Source: Flavobacteriales bacterium UBA3364 (GTDB lineage Bacteria; Bacteroidota; Bacteroidia; Flavobacteriales_F; PHOS-HE28). Taken from it: a DNA stretch of 64,000 nucleotides. The DNA is taken from assembly GCA_002360495.1 (NCBI GenBank), contig DEQO01000055.1, forward strand, positions 62,001 to 126,000, in the 5' to 3' direction. Positions 42,288-52,285 of the stretch are shown here, in pieces (within the stretch, counting starts at the first letter, position 1; every line of letters starts with the position of its first letter). The notes beneath the pieces were generated by a model. The model was not told where the DNA came from. It did no database searches and saw only the letters and a program-made list of their open reading frames with translations. The translations under genes were made by a program, and so were the position numbers.

Positions 42288-43445
42288 ATGAAGTTGAGTT
42301 CCTCTCTGCGAGCCGCGCTGGTACTGGCCGGAGCCATCTTGATCGGCTCTTCGTTCGCATCCGGTGACCACCCGCAGCACGGGACCATCGACCATCCAGC
42401 GGCGTCCCCCGGGACCGCTCATGAGGAGCACGGTGATGGGCATACCAAGAAGGAGTTCAATGCCGGCGAGCTCATCATGGAGCACATCGGCGACAGCCAC
42501 GACTGGCACCTTTGGGGACATACGCACCTGCCCCTGCCGGTGATCCTGAAAACGCCGGGCGGCTGGGAATTCTTCAGCAGCGGCCACTTGATGCACGGCG
42601 AGAAGCATACAGGGGGCCATGGCACCTACCAGCTCAGCCACAAGAACAAGATGCAAGTGGTGGGTGCGAACGGCGAGGTAGACGAAGCCGCCACCGCAGC
42701 CATCACCGACCTCAGCCTCACGAAGAATGCACTGGCCCTTTTGCTCTGCGTAGCACTCATGTGCTGGGTCTTCATCGGCATGGCACGTGGCTATGCCAAG
42801 CGGGGCGTGAGCGCGCCGAAGGGCCTCGCAAGCTTCCTTGAGCCCATCGTCCTCTTTGTTCGCGACGACATTGCCAAGAACAGCATCGGGGAGAAGCACT
42901 ACCGTCGCTTCACTCCCTACCTGCTCACGCTTTTCTTCTTCATCTGGTTCCTCAACCTCATCGGACTTATTCCCTTGCCGATCCCACCGTTCGGAGCTAA
43001 CGTGACCGGGAATATCGTGACGCCACTGGTGCTCTCTACGATAACCTTCCTGATCGTGGCCATGGTGGCCAACAAGCATTTCTGGATGCACATCCTCGCC
43101 ATGCCCGGCATCCCCTGGCCAGTGCTGATCATTCTTACGCCCATCGAGATCATGGGCATCTTCATCCGCCCCTTCACACTGCTGATCCGGCTATTCGCGA
43201 ACATCATGGCAGGCCACATCGTGCTACTGGTGTTCTTCTGCCTCATCTTCATCTTCAGCAAGAATGGGGAAAGTCTCGTGGGCGGATATGCCACCAGCCC
43301 TTTCGCGCTGGCCTTCACCGTGTTCATCAACTGCCTGGAGTTGCTCGTGGCCGCACTGCAGGCCTACGTCTTCACCCTGCTCACCAGCATCTACATCGGC
43401 ACCGCTGTGCATGAACCGCACCACGCGCATGCCGATCATCACTAG
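42288..43445 (+). CDS. atpB: ATP synthase F0 subunit a
   Basis: The protein has 385 residues, much longer than E. coli AtpB (271). An N-terminal signal-like helix and a His-rich extension (about residues 20-130, with many H, G and D residues) precede five or six membrane helices. The essential arginine is in IRLFANIMAGHI, with the neighbouring TALQAYVFTLLTSIYI-type final helix. The long extension is usual in Bacteroidota AtpB. The C-terminus is also His-rich (EPHHAHADHH). Subunit a forms the two proton half-channels against the c ring. Confidence 0.95.
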   Translation: MKLSSSLRAALVLAGAILIGSSFASGDHPQHGTIDHPAASPGTAHEEHGDGHTKKEFNAGELIMEHIGDSHDWHLWGHTHLPLPVILKTPGGWEFFSSGHLMHGEKHTGGHGTYQLSHKNKMQVVGANGEVDEAATAAITDLSLTKNALALLLCVALMCWVFIGMARGYAKRGVSAPKGLASFLEPIVLFVRDDIAKNSIGEKHYRRFTPYLLTLFFFIWFLNLIGLIPLPIPPFGANVTGNIVTPLVLSTITFLIVAMVANKHFWMHILAMPGIPWPVLIILTPIEIMGIFIRPFTLLIRLFANIMAGHIVLLVFFCLIFIFSKNGESLVGGYATSPFALAFTVFINCLELLVAALQAYVFTLLTSIYIGTAVHEPHHAHADHH

Positions 43446-43730
<285 letters not shown>

Positions 43731-43792
43731 GAACAACCGCCCGCGTGGACACTGGTCGGCGACACATTGTCGGCCCATAACCGCATCGACCC

Positions 43793-44293
43793 ATGGACTT
43801 GGTAACCCCCGACCTCGGCCTCCTTTTCTGGATGTGCCTTTCGTTCGGCATCGTAGTATGGCTGCTGGGCAAGTACGCCTGGAAGCCGATCCTCAGCAGT
43901 GTACAAGCGCGTGAATCCTCCATCGAGGATGCGCTGAACGAAGCCAAGAAGATGCGCGAGGACATGGCCCGCATGAGCGCCGGGAACGAAGAGCTGATGC
44001 GCCAGGCCCGCGAGGAGCGTGAAGTGTTGTTGAAGGAGGCGCGCGACATCCGCGACAAGGAGATCGCGGAAGCCAAGGGCAAGGCGAAGAGCGAGGCCGA
44101 GGCCCTGCTTACCCGCGCTCGGGCCGACATCCAGACCGAGAAAAAGGCGGCGATGTCCGAGCTCAAGACCCTCGTTGGCGACCTGAGCGTAATGATCGCC
44201 GAGAAGATCCTGCGGGAAAAACTCGCCGATGATGCAGCACAGCGCGCATTGGTCGATCGCATGTTGAAGGATGCCGAGTCTCGGCTCTCATGA
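43793..44293 (+). CDS. atpF: ATP synthase F0 subunit b
   Basis: The protein has 166 residues. One N-terminal membrane helix (about residues 7-25, GLLFWMCLSFGIVVWLL) is followed by a long charged helix to the C-terminus (ARESSIEDALNEAKKMRED onward), the usual peripheral stalk form. It starts 62 bases after atpE and overlaps the ATG of atpH by four bases. Confidence 0.94.
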   Translation: MDLVTPDLGLLFWMCLSFGIVVWLLGKYAWKPILSSVQARESSIEDALNEAKKMREDMARMSAGNEELMRQAREEREVLLKEARDIRDKEIAEAKGKAKSEAEALLTRARADIQTEKKAAMSELKTLVGDLSVMIAEKILREKLADDAAQRALVDRMLKDAESRLS

Positions 44294-44850
44294 GGATACA
44301 ACCCGTCGCATACCGCTACGCGAAGTCATTGCTCGAGCTGGCGCTTGAGCAGGGGCAGCTGGAACAGGTGGCCCAGGACATCGACCTGGTGGCCGATACC
44401 TGTTCTGCGAGCGATGAACTGCGGGTGATCCTCAAAAGCCCGGTGATCCGTCCCGACAGCAAGCGCAACGTGCTCGACAAGGCCCTGGCCGGCCGCATCG
44501 GTAATGTGGTCCTCACCTTCCTCCATGTGCTGTTGCGCAAAGGACGCGAGGCCCTCCTGTATGAGATCGCGCTGGCCTTCCAGCAGATCCACCGCGAACA
44601 CAACGGGGTCGTGGTGTGCAAGCTCACCGTTGCGGTGGAATTCAACACTATTGAACTGCAACAAGTACAGCGCATCATCACGGCGCGCTTCCCCGGCAAG
44701 ACCATCGAGATCGAACAAGTGATCGACCCCTCGATACTGGGCGGGGGCATCATCCAGGTGGGCGACCTGCAGTGGGACGCGAGCGTGCGCAACAAGCTGC
44801 ACGCGATCAAGCGCACCTTCGCCGAGAATCCATACATACCGAAGCTCTAA
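44290..44850 (+). CDS. atpH: ATP synthase F1 subunit delta
   Basis: The protein has 186 residues. It shows the delta/OSCP pattern: [20 protein letters not shown] at the start, [21 protein letters not shown] in the middle and the C-terminal [24 protein letters not shown]. Subunit delta ties the peripheral stalk to the F1 head. Its start overlaps the atpF stop (ATGA), so translation is probably coupled. Confidence 0.95.
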   Translation: MRIQPVAYRYAKSLLELALEQGQLEQVAQDIDLVADTCSASDELRVILKSPVIRPDSKRNVLDKALAGRIGNVVLTFLHVLLRKGREALLYEIALAFQQIHREHNGVVVCKLTVAVEFNTIELQQVQRIITARFPGKTIEIEQVIDPSILGGGIIQVGDLQWDASVRNKLHAIKRTFAENPYIPKL

Positions 44851-44861
44851 GACAGAACAAG

Positions 44862-46442
44862 ATGGCCGAAGTCAAAGCCGCCGAAGTATCGGCGATCATC
44901 AAACAAGAGCTCGCTGGTCTTCATACCGAAGCTCAACTGGACGAGGTCGGGACCGTCCTCCAGGTCGGTGACGGGATCGCCCGTATCTACGGCCTTCGCG
45001 GTGTGCAGAGCGGTGAGCTCGTTGAGTTCACCAGCGGCCTGCGTGGCATCGTGTTGAACCTGGAAGAGGACAATGTCGGTGTCGTATTGCTCGGCCCATC
45101 CGTGGGTGTCAAGGAAGGCGATACCGTGAAGCGCACGAAGCGCATCGCCAGCATCAAGACCGGTGAAGGCATGGTGGGTCGCGTGGTGAACACCCTCGGC
45201 GAACCCATCGATGGCAAGGGCCCGATCGGTGGCGAGCTGTTCGAAATGCCGCTGGAGCGCAAAGCGCCCGGAGTGATCTTCCGCGAGCCGGTGAAGGAGC
45301 CGTTGCAAACGGGTATCAAGGCCATCGACGCCATGATCCCCATCGGTCGTGGCCAGCGTGAATTGATCATCGGGGACCGGCAGACCGGCAAGAGCACGGT
45401 GGCGATCGACACGATCATCAACCAGAAGGAATTCTTCGATGCCGGCAAGCCGGTGTATTGCATCTACGTGGCCATCGGCCAGAAAGGCTCCACCGTTGCC
45501 GGTACCGTGAAGGTGCTGGAAGAGAACGGTGCCATGGCCTACACCACCGTGGTGGCCGCGAACGCCAGCGATCCTGCTCCGATGCAGTTCTACGCACCGT
45601 TCACCGGTGCCGCGATCGGCGAATATTTCCGCGATACCGGTCGCCCCGCTTTGATCATCTACGATGATCTCTCGAAACAAGCCGTTGCGTACCGCGAAGT
45701 GTCACTGTTGCTCCGCCGTCCTCCCGGACGTGAAGCATACCCTGGTGATGTGTTCTACCTGCACAGCCGCTTGTTGGAGCGCGCCGCGAAAGTCACCGCT
45801 GACCAAAGCGTGGCCGAGCAGATGAACGATCTGCCCGCTTCGCTGAAAGGCAAGGTGAAAGGCGGTGGCTCATTGACCGCGCTACCGATCATCGAAACAC
45901 AGGCCGGTGACGTATCCGCCTACATCCCCACGAACGTGATCTCCATCACCGATGGACAGATCTTCCTGGAGAGCAATTTGTTCCTCAGCGGCGTGCGTCC
46001 CGCGATCAACGTGGGTATCAGCGTAAGCCGCGTAGGTGGTAACGCGCAGATCAAGTCCATGAAGAAAGTGGCCGGCACGCTGAAGCTCGACCAAGCTGCC
46101 TACCGCGAATTGGAGGCCTTCTCGAAGTTCGGCTCCGACCTCGACGCTGCCACGAAAGCGGTGTTGGACAAGGGCGCCCGCAACGTGGAGATCCTGAAGC
46201 AGGGCCAGAACAGCCCTGTACGTGTAGAGGAGCAGATCGCGATCATCTACTGCGGTACGAAAGGCCTGCTCGGCAAGGTCCCGGTGAAGAACATCAAGCA
46301 GTTCGAGGCAGAGTTCGTCACCATACTGCGCAACAAGCATAGCGATGTGCTGGCGGCGTTGAAGAAAGGTGACTACAACGATCAGATCACCGCGACACTT
46401 GAGAAGGTGGCTGCGGACCTGGTGAAGAGCCTGGACAACTAA
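44862..46442 (+). CDS. atpA: ATP synthase F1 subunit alpha
   Basis: The protein has 526 residues. The Walker A loop is [15 protein letters not shown], the Walker B strand is [10 protein letters not shown], and the conserved arginine region is [20 protein letters not shown]. The N-terminal beta barrel and C-terminal helical domain are complete. The alpha subunit binds nucleotide without catalysis and supplies the arginine finger to beta. The ATG at 44862 fits the family and lies 11 bases after atpH. The beta subunit gene (atpD) is not in the window. Confidence 0.97.
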   Translation: MAEVKAAEVSAIIKQELAGLHTEAQLDEVGTVLQVGDGIARIYGLRGVQSGELVEFTSGLRGIVLNLEEDNVGVVLLGPSVGVKEGDTVKRTKRIASIKTGEGMVGRVVNTLGEPIDGKGPIGGELFEMPLERKAPGVIFREPVKEPLQTGIKAIDAMIPIGRGQRELIIGDRQTGKSTVAIDTIINQKEFFDAGKPVYCIYVAIGQKGSTVAGTVKVLEENGAMAYTTVVAANASDPAPMQFYAPFTGAAIGEYFRDTGRPALIIYDDLSKQAVAYREVSLLLRRPPGREAYPGDVFYLHSRLLERAAKVTADQSVAEQMNDLPASLKGKVKGGGSLTALPIIETQAGDVSAYIPTNVISITDGQIFLESNLFLSGVRPAINVGISVSRVGGNAQIKSMKKVAGTLKLDQAAYRELEAFSKFGSDLDAATKAVLDKGARNVEILKQGQNSPVRVEEQIAIIYCGTKGLLGKVPVKNIKQFEAEFVTILRNKHSDVLAALKKGDYNDQITATLEKVAADLVKSLDN

Positions 46443-46450
46443 GCCGCGCG

Positions 46451-47344
46451 ATGCCAAGCCTGAAGGAAGTACGCAATAGGATCGTCTCGGTGAACAGCAC
46501 CAAGCAGATCACCGCCGCCATGAAAATGGTGAGCGCGGCCAAGTTGCGTCGTGCCCAGGACGCCATCACCCGCATGCGGCCTTATGCCGAGAAATTGCAG
46601 GCCATCCTGAGCAACGTGAGCGCCAGCCTCGACAGCAACGAAGGCAAATACAGCCAGCAGCGTGATGTGAAGAACGTGCTGCTCGTGGCCATCGCGAGCA
46701 ACCGTGGCCTGGCCGGTGCCTTCAACACCCAGGTGTTCCGCAGCATCCGTCGACTGGTGGTACAGATGGAGGGCGAAGGCAAGACCGTGCATGTACTGCC
46801 ACTGGGCAAGAAAGCCCTTGATACGTACCGTCGCACGAAACATTTCAATGCGGAACTGCCGACCGACGGCGCGACGTTGTACGACGGTCTCAGCTTCGAC
46901 AAGGCGGTACCGAAGGCCGAGCTGATCATGGAGCTGTTCGCGAACGGCACCTACGACCAGGTGGTCCTCGTCTACAACAAGTTCAAGAACGCGGCCGTAC
47001 AGATCCTCGCAGAGGAACAGTACCTGCCGATCATGCCTGCAACCGCACCGGTGGCCAAAGGCGAAAAGAGCAAGGGGACCACGGTGGACTACATCATGGA
47101 ACCGGATCGCAGGACGATCGTGGAGGAGATCATCCCCAAGAGCTTGAAGATCCAGTTGTACAAGGCGCTATTGGACAGCCATGCCGCCGAGCACGGTGCC
47201 CGCATGACCGCCATGCACAAGGCGACCGATAATGCCGATAGTCTTTTGAAGGACCTGAAGTTGTCCTACAACAAGGCACGTCAGGCGAGCATCACGGGCG
47301 AGATCCTGGAGATCGTGGGTGGTGCCGAGGCGTTGAAGGGGTAA
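46451..47344 (+). CDS. atpG: ATP synthase F1 subunit gamma
   Basis: The protein has 297 residues. The terminal coiled-coil helices that form the rotor axle are clear: KEVRNRIVSVNSTKQITAAM at the start and ARQASITGEILEIVGGAEAL at the end. The Rossmann-like middle has LLVAIASNRGLAGAFN. It begins eight bases after atpA. It is the last gene of this operon; atpD and atpC, which follow in many bacteria, are absent here, as is common in this phylum. Confidence 0.96.
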   Translation: MPSLKEVRNRIVSVNSTKQITAAMKMVSAAKLRRAQDAITRMRPYAEKLQAILSNVSASLDSNEGKYSQQRDVKNVLLVAIASNRGLAGAFNTQVFRSIRRLVVQMEGEGKTVHVLPLGKKALDTYRRTKHFNAELPTDGATLYDGLSFDKAVPKAELIMELFANGTYDQVVLVYNKFKNAAVQILAEEQYLPIMPATAPVAKGEKSKGTTVDYIMEPDRRTIVEEIIPKSLKIQLYKALLDSHAAEHGARMTAMHKATDNADSLLKDLKLSYNKARQASITGEILEIVGGAEALKG

Positions 47345-47708
47345 GCCCTGGCGCGATCAAGCGCAACATCCGGCGGCTCGGGAAATTCCATTCGGATCGG
47401 ATCGCAGGGCGGGACTCCCCCTCCTTCCAGCATCATGCCCCGGATCCCGGCCTTACGGATCGACGTTCCGTTCGCAGCACGGTGAAGCCACTGCTTCCAT
47501 TCCCACAGGACCGTGGAAGCGGGCGATCGCAGCACGACGATACATCGACATCGATCGCGCCTTTGCCGTGCTGACATACGTTGGTGCCGAGGCTACTTGA
47601 CGAAGGACGGGTGTCCGTGGCACCTTCCCCGGTCGCGCCCGCGAGCAAGGCGGCCTAAGGCTCCACAGTTCCCGTACTTTGGCTCGGCCCTTGCGGCTTC
47701 CGGCTTCC
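47345..47708. other. Intergenic stretch between atpG and the kinase gene
   Basis: About 360 bases without a recognised gene. Two overlapping minus frames (47577-47281 and 47648-47433) stay open but resemble no known protein and overlap atpG or each other. A TACTTTGG sequence at 47675-47682 is a possible -7 element for the kinase gene, with a leader of about 20 bases. No clear terminator with a T tract was found after atpG. Confidence 0.45.
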
Positions 47709-50700
47709 ATGCCTCGCCCGATCCTATTCCTGCTACTGAGCGCCCTGTTCGCGGTGTTGGCTTGGTCCGTGCAGGAGCCGGATGGTGACGCCCTGTTACA
47801 GGAAGAGGCCGTTCATCTGCAACGAGCCCTGGACCGCCAGGCGAAGGACCTTGCCCAGGGATCGGCTTACTGGGCGCGCGAATTGGCCGAGTTGGGTCCT
47901 GCGGATTGGATGGTACGCCATGCAAGGGTGTTGGAGAAGGAACGCACACTGAACGGTACCGTTTACCTCGGCTTCACCGGTGACAGTCTCGTCTGCTGGT
48001 CCGGGCCTTTGCCTGCGGGGGCGGCCAATGGCGTTCACGGGGAACCGCCCGGTCAACGTAACCTTCCGGATGCCGTTTACCAGCACACGGTCACGTCGGT
48101 GGGACTGCTCAGCATGCACGCCTTCGGCCCGGTATGGAAAACACCGCCCATCGAGAACCGCCATCTGGAACGGGGATTCCATCCAGCGCTGAGGACGACG
48201 CCTGGCCTCATTGCACAGCCCGCCAATGGGTCCGGGCCACTGGTGAACGATGCGAACGGCAAACCACTCTTGCGCCTTGCCTGGCGCAATGGTGCGCTGG
48301 ACGTCGGTCCGTGGATCATCCTCAAGCTCGTACTGCTCCTGGCATCCGCATTCTTCTTGTTGGCTGTGCTATGGGTGGGTTGTGCGCATTATCTCGTTCC
48401 GGGACAGCGTTGGGTCGGCATCACCGGATTCCTCGTACTTCTTTTCATCCTGCGTTGGGGCGTGCTCTCCTTCATCCCATCGGCACCGTTCGATCGGCTG
48501 CCCCTCTTCGATCCCGCCACCTATGCCGCGTCCTTCGCTTTCCCATCCCTCGGCGATCTCCTCATCAATGCAACACTGCTCGTGTTCGCTGCGGTGTTCA
48601 TCCGCAAGGCCATGCGCGGTCCGGGATCGACCGCACCAAGCGCTCCCGTCCTACTCCTGCTTTGGGGAGTTCTGCTGGCCATCGCAGCGTGGGTCACCAG
48701 TACCATCATCGGGTTGGTGAACGACAGCAGTGTGGACCTCGACCTCTACCATGTGCAAAGCCTGAACGCAGCAAGTGCCGTGGCTGTGTTGAGCATCGCC
48801 ATGCTCTTCATCGCCTGGCTGCTGCTGGCCGATACTTGCATACATGCCTTGCGCAGCTCACGGTCCCCGTGGCTTCCGCTAACGACCGGTTTGCTCGTCA
48901 TCATCACGTTCATTGTGCTGCACCACATGAACGGAATACGGGACACCGTTCTGTTCCTCTGGCCGGTACCCCTGCTGTTCCTGCTGTTCCACGCGGACCG
49001 TACACGCCTCCGCTTCGTGCATGTGGTGATCGGACTTGGAGCACTGTCGGCCGTCACTTCGCACGTACTTACGAAATACACCCGCGCAAGGGAACAACGT
49101 GAGAGACTGGTGCTCGCCGAACGCCTCAGCGTCCGCGAAGACCCCGTCGTTGAATTGCTTTTTCGTGAAATGGCGCCCACGCTCCGCAGGGATCCTGCGG
49201 TCCACGCTTTGATCGCTTCAACAAGACCCTGCTCCGCTGGTGATCTGGACGTCGCTGTGCGCCAGGTCTACTTCGGAGGGTATTGGGAGCGGTACGCCGT
49301 GCGCGTATTCGCATTCGATGCCGCCGGGCGTCCACGTTGTTCCACGGATGGTAGCTCCCCACGAAGTCTTGATGGTCCTACGACCGCTTTCAGTGCGCCC
49401 ACCGCATTGGCCGATATGCCGGACCTGTACTTTGAGCAAGGCGGAAGTGAGGGCCCTTTCTACCATGCACGCCTGGCCGTGATGCCACAGGAGACCGCGA
49501 CCCCGGTCCAGCTGATCATCGAGTTGCATCCGCGCTCAGCCGCACAAAGCCTCGGTTTCCCCGATCTCCTGCTTTCGGGGGATGATCCACTCGCCCGCCG
49601 GACCGATCGGTATGCAGTGGCGCGTTATGAGAAGGGAATTCTCGTTGACCAATCCAACGCGACAGGGGTCCCGCTGCACTGGAGCCGGAAAATGGGCGAG
49701 GACGGACTGCTGTGGTATACCGAGGATGGTGTCGAATACCTCGCCAAAGGTTCCGTTCGCTCCACCCTGCTCACGCTCGGCACTCCGGTACCTTCCCTGA
49801 TCGATCGGGCGACGACCTTCAGCTACCTCTTCGCACTCTTCTCCTTGCTTCTGGCAGCGGCCATGCTGGTGCGCACATTATGGTTGCATCGCGGCATACC
49901 ACCGCTGGGGATAGGTGCGAAAGTGAGGGCCGCGCTGTTGCTCTTCGCTGTCGTAGGACTATTGTTCTTCGGCTTCGGTGCACAGCGCTTGCTTACACGC
50001 CAATATGTGCAACGCACCGAAGCGAACAGCCTGGAGAAAGCGCGGTCCGCGCACATGGAACTGCAGCAAAAGCTGGATGGTCAGCCCGTCCTGGACGAAG
50101 GCCGCTCCCGCTATTTGGAACACCTGCTCGCACAGCTCAGCAACGTGTTGTTCTCGGATATCACCATCTACGATCACCATGGGAACCTGCTTGCCTCTTC
50201 GCGGCCACAGGTCTTCTCCGCCGGGCTGATCGGTGAGCGCATGGATGCCGTGGCCTATGCACGACTGGTCATCGAACAGGCGAGCTCGTTCGTGCACGAG
50301 GAATCCATCGGAACGGCGACCTATCAGAGCGCATACCTGCCGTTGCGGGACCGACGCGGCGATGTCCTGGGTTACATCGCGCTGCCATCATTCGCCGATC
50401 AACGACAGCAGGAACAGGAACGTTCCGGGGTGCTGGTCGCCGTGGTGAACCTCTTCGTTCTGCTCTTCGCATTGAGCGTACTGGTCGCCCTGTTCATCAG
50501 CAATTGGACGACCCGTCCGCTTGAATTGTTGAAGCGCTCCCTTTCCGGTGTGGCATTGCAGGGTGAGAACACGCCGATCACTTACCGCGGTCGCGATGAA
50601 GTGGGCCAGCTCGTGGAGGTGTACAACCGAAAGGTGGACGAGCTACGCGAGAGCGCTGAAAAGCTGGCGCGTAGCGAACGAGAAAGCGCGTGGCGCGAAA

Positions 50701-51344
50701 TGGCACGACAAGTGGCCCACGAGATCAAGAACCCGCTTACGCCGATGAAGCTCGGTATCCAGCACTTCGAACACACGTGGGACCCTGAAGCGCCGGATGC
50801 CAAGGAACGGCTGGAGCGCTTCAGCCATGGTATGGTACAGCAGATCGATGCGCTGAACGGAGTGGCCACAGCGTTCTCACAGTTCGCGCAAATGCCGATC
50901 GCGCAACCGCAGCCGTTGGACCTGAAGGCAGTTGTGCGTGCCGCTGTGGATGTCTTCCAAGCAACACCGGGCATCACCATCACCTTGCACGACGGGCCGT
51001 CGCTTTCCGTGAATGCCGACCGTGAACACCTCCTGCGCGTCTTCAACAACCTGCTGAAGAACGCCGTGCAAGCCATTCCCGAAGGACGCAAAGGACACGT
51101 CCATGTGCGACTGCGGAACGACCGTGGAGAAGCGATCGTGGAGGTCGCTGACAATGGCGAAGGCATTTCGGAGGATGTGCGCGAACGGATCTTCACGCCC
51201 AGCTTCACGACGAAGAACAGCGGAATGGGCTTGGGGCTGGCCCTGGTGAAGCGCATGGTGGAACAAGCCGGTGGGCGTGTGTGGTTCGACTCCATTGCCG
51301 GGAACGGCACTACGTTCCATGTCGCGCTTCCTTTGCGGGCTTAG
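47709..51344 (+). CDS. Large NtrY-like sensor histidine kinase
   Basis: The protein has 1211 residues. A first membrane helix (3-19) and an extracytoplasmic region are followed by about eight hydrophobic helices (roughly 200-470), a second extracytoplasmic region, more helices, a third sensor region, and a last helix before the HAMP domain (TRPLELLKRS..RDEVGQLVEVYN). The dimerisation helix has phosphoacceptor H1004 in REMARQVAHEIKNPLTPMKL, a signature shared with NtrY. The ATPase domain has the N box (NNLLKNAVQAI), G1 (VADNGEGIS), F (FTPSFTT) and G2 (GMGLGLALV). NtrY relatives act on NtrX-type regulators with sigma-54, but no regulator is adjacent. Confidence 0.9.
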   Translation: MPRPILFLLLSALFAVLAWSVQEPDGDALLQEEAVHLQRALDRQAKDLAQGSAYWARELAELGPADWMVRHARVLEKERTLNGTVYLGFTGDSLVCWSGPLPAGAANGVHGEPPGQRNLPDAVYQHTVTSVGLLSMHAFGPVWKTPPIENRHLERGFHPALRTTPGLIAQPANGSGPLVNDANGKPLLRLAWRNGALDVGPWIILKLVLLLASAFFLLAVLWVGCAHYLVPGQRWVGITGFLVLLFILRWGVLSFIPSAPFDRLPLFDPATYAASFAFPSLGDLLINATLLVFAAVFIRKAMRGPGSTAPSAPVLLLLWGVLLAIAAWVTSTIIGLVNDSSVDLDLYHVQSLNAASAVAVLSIAMLFIAWLLLADTCIHALRSSRSPWLPLTTGLLVIITFIVLHHMNGIRDTVLFLWPVPLLFLLFHADRTRLRFVHVVIGLGALSAVTSHVLTKYTRAREQRERLVLAERLSVREDPVVELLFREMAPTLRRDPAVHALIASTRPCSAGDLDVAVRQVYFGGYWERYAVRVFAFDAAGRPRCSTDGSSPRSLDGPTTAFSAPTALADMPDLYFEQGGSEGPFYHARLAVMPQETATPVQLIIELHPRSAAQSLGFPDLLLSGDDPLARRTDRYAVARYEKGILVDQSNATGVPLHWSRKMGEDGLLWYTEDGVEYLAKGSVRSTLLTLGTPVPSLIDRATTFSYLFALFSLLLAAAMLVRTLWLHRGIPPLGIGAKVRAALLLFAVVGLLFFGFGAQRLLTRQYVQRTEANSLEKARSAHMELQQKLDGQPVLDEGRSRYLEHLLAQLSNVLFSDITIYDHHGNLLASSRPQVFSAGLIGERMDAVAYARLVIEQASSFVHEESIGTATYQSAYLPLRDRRGDVLGYIALPSFADQRQQEQERSGVLVAVVNLFVLLFALSVLVALFISNWTTRPLELLKRSLSGVALQGENTPITYRGRDEVGQLVEVYNRKVDELRESAEKLARSERESAWREMARQVAHEIKNPLTPMKLGIQHFEHTWDPEAPDAKERLERFSHGMVQQIDALNGVATAFSQFAQMPIAQPQPLDLKAVVRAAVDVFQATPGITITLHDGPSLSVNADREHLLRVFNNLLKNAVQAIPEGRKGHVHVRLRNDRGEAIVEVADNGEGISEDVRERIFTPSFTTKNSGMGLGLALVKRMVEQAGGRVWFDSIAGNGTTFHVALPLRA

Positions 51345-51348
51345 CGGG

Positions 51349-51356
51349 TACATTTG
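51349..51356 (+). promoter_or_regulatory. Promoter element (TACATTTG) of the crotonase gene
   Basis: A perfect TAnnTTTG lies five bases after the kinase stop and 44 bases before the crotonase ATG at 51401, so the crotonase can be transcribed on its own. Confidence 0.5.
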
Positions 51357-51400
51357 CCGAAGCCGACCGGACGATCAAATGGTCGGAAAACCACCGATCC

Positions 51401-52183
51401 ATGCCATTTGCAAACCTGCTCATCACCGACGCCGATGGTGTCCGCACCATCACCATCAACCGGCCGGACCAACTCAACGCGTTGAACCGCGTCACGATCA
51501 GCGAATTGGACCAGGCCCTGAACGAGGCGGATGGGGATCGGGGCGTTCGTGTGCTCATCATTACCGGCAGTGGGGCCAAGGCCTTTGTGGCGGGTGCCGA
51601 CATCAAGGAGTTCGCCCACTTCGCTGTTCCCGAAGGCAAGGCGTTGGCCGCCGATGGGCAGAAGAAGCTCTTCGATCACGTCGAGAACATGAGCAAGCCG
51701 ATGATCGCTGCCGTGAACGGCTTCGCGCTCGGCGGGGGATTGGAATTGGCCATGAGCTGTCATATCCGCGTCGCGAGCGATAACGCACGCATGGGTTTGC
51801 CGGAAGTATCGCTTGGCGTGATCCCCGGTTACGGCGGAACCCAACGGCTGGCCCGACTGGTCGGCAAAGGCAAGGCCATGGAGATGATCTTCACCGCGGG
51901 CATGATCAAGGCCGACGAAGCCCTGCAATGGGGGCTCGTGAACCACGTTGTACCCCAGGACCAACTCCTGGCCAAATGCAACGAACTGGCCGCCGCGATC
52001 ATGAAGAACAGCCCGACCGCATTGGCCGCAGCGATACGCGCCGTGAACGCCGGGTACGAACCGGGTGTTGACGGCATGCAGCGAGAGATCGAAGAGTTCG
52101 GCAAATGCTTCGGCACCGCGGATTTCAAGGAAGGAACGAGTGCGTTCCTGGAGAAGAGGAAGGCGAATTTCACGGGGGCATAG
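51401..52183 (+). CDS. Enoyl-CoA hydratase/isomerase (crotonase) family protein
   Basis: The protein has 260 residues. The oxyanion-hole segments are KAFVAGADIKEF and NGFALGGGLELAMSC. The two catalytic glutamates of true hydratases can be placed in GGGLELAMSCHI and GLPEVSLGVIPGYGGTQRL. The C-terminal trimerisation helices are complete (FKEGTSAFLEKRKANF). It most likely hydrates short-chain 2-enoyl-CoA in beta-oxidation or butyrate-type metabolism. No other fatty-acid genes are adjacent. Confidence 0.9.
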   Translation: MPFANLLITDADGVRTITINRPDQLNALNRVTISELDQALNEADGDRGVRVLIITGSGAKAFVAGADIKEFAHFAVPEGKALAADGQKKLFDHVENMSKPMIAAVNGFALGGGLELAMSCHIRVASDNARMGLPEVSLGVIPGYGGTQRLARLVGKGKAMEMIFTAGMIKADEALQWGLVNHVVPQDQLLAKCNELAAAIMKNSPTALAAAIRAVNAGYEPGVDGMQREIEEFGKCFGTADFKEGTSAFLEKRKANFTGA

Positions 52184-52277
52184 AACGCGGATGACGCAGG
52201 TCGAACGCGGATCAACGCAGATCGGAAAGGACATGGAATTATCTGCGCAATCATATTCATCAGCGTCATCAGCGTTC
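52183..52277. repeat. Long imperfect inverted repeat with internal direct repeats
   Basis: The outer arms 52183-52199 and 52261-52277 pair at 15 of 17 positions, and an inner CGCAGAT (52215-52221) pairs with ATCTGCG (52241-52247), so both halves fold into one long hairpin. The left half also holds a direct repeat, GAACGCGGAT, at 52183 and 52203. It fills the gap between the crotonase and flippase genes. Confidence 0.75.
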
Positions 52278-52285
52278 CATCGCCC

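Noticed and set aside
47281..47648. Two overlapping minus-strand frames in the atpG-kinase gap
   Set aside because: They lack a recognisable domain, overlap each other and atpG, and have no promoter; not supported as genes.
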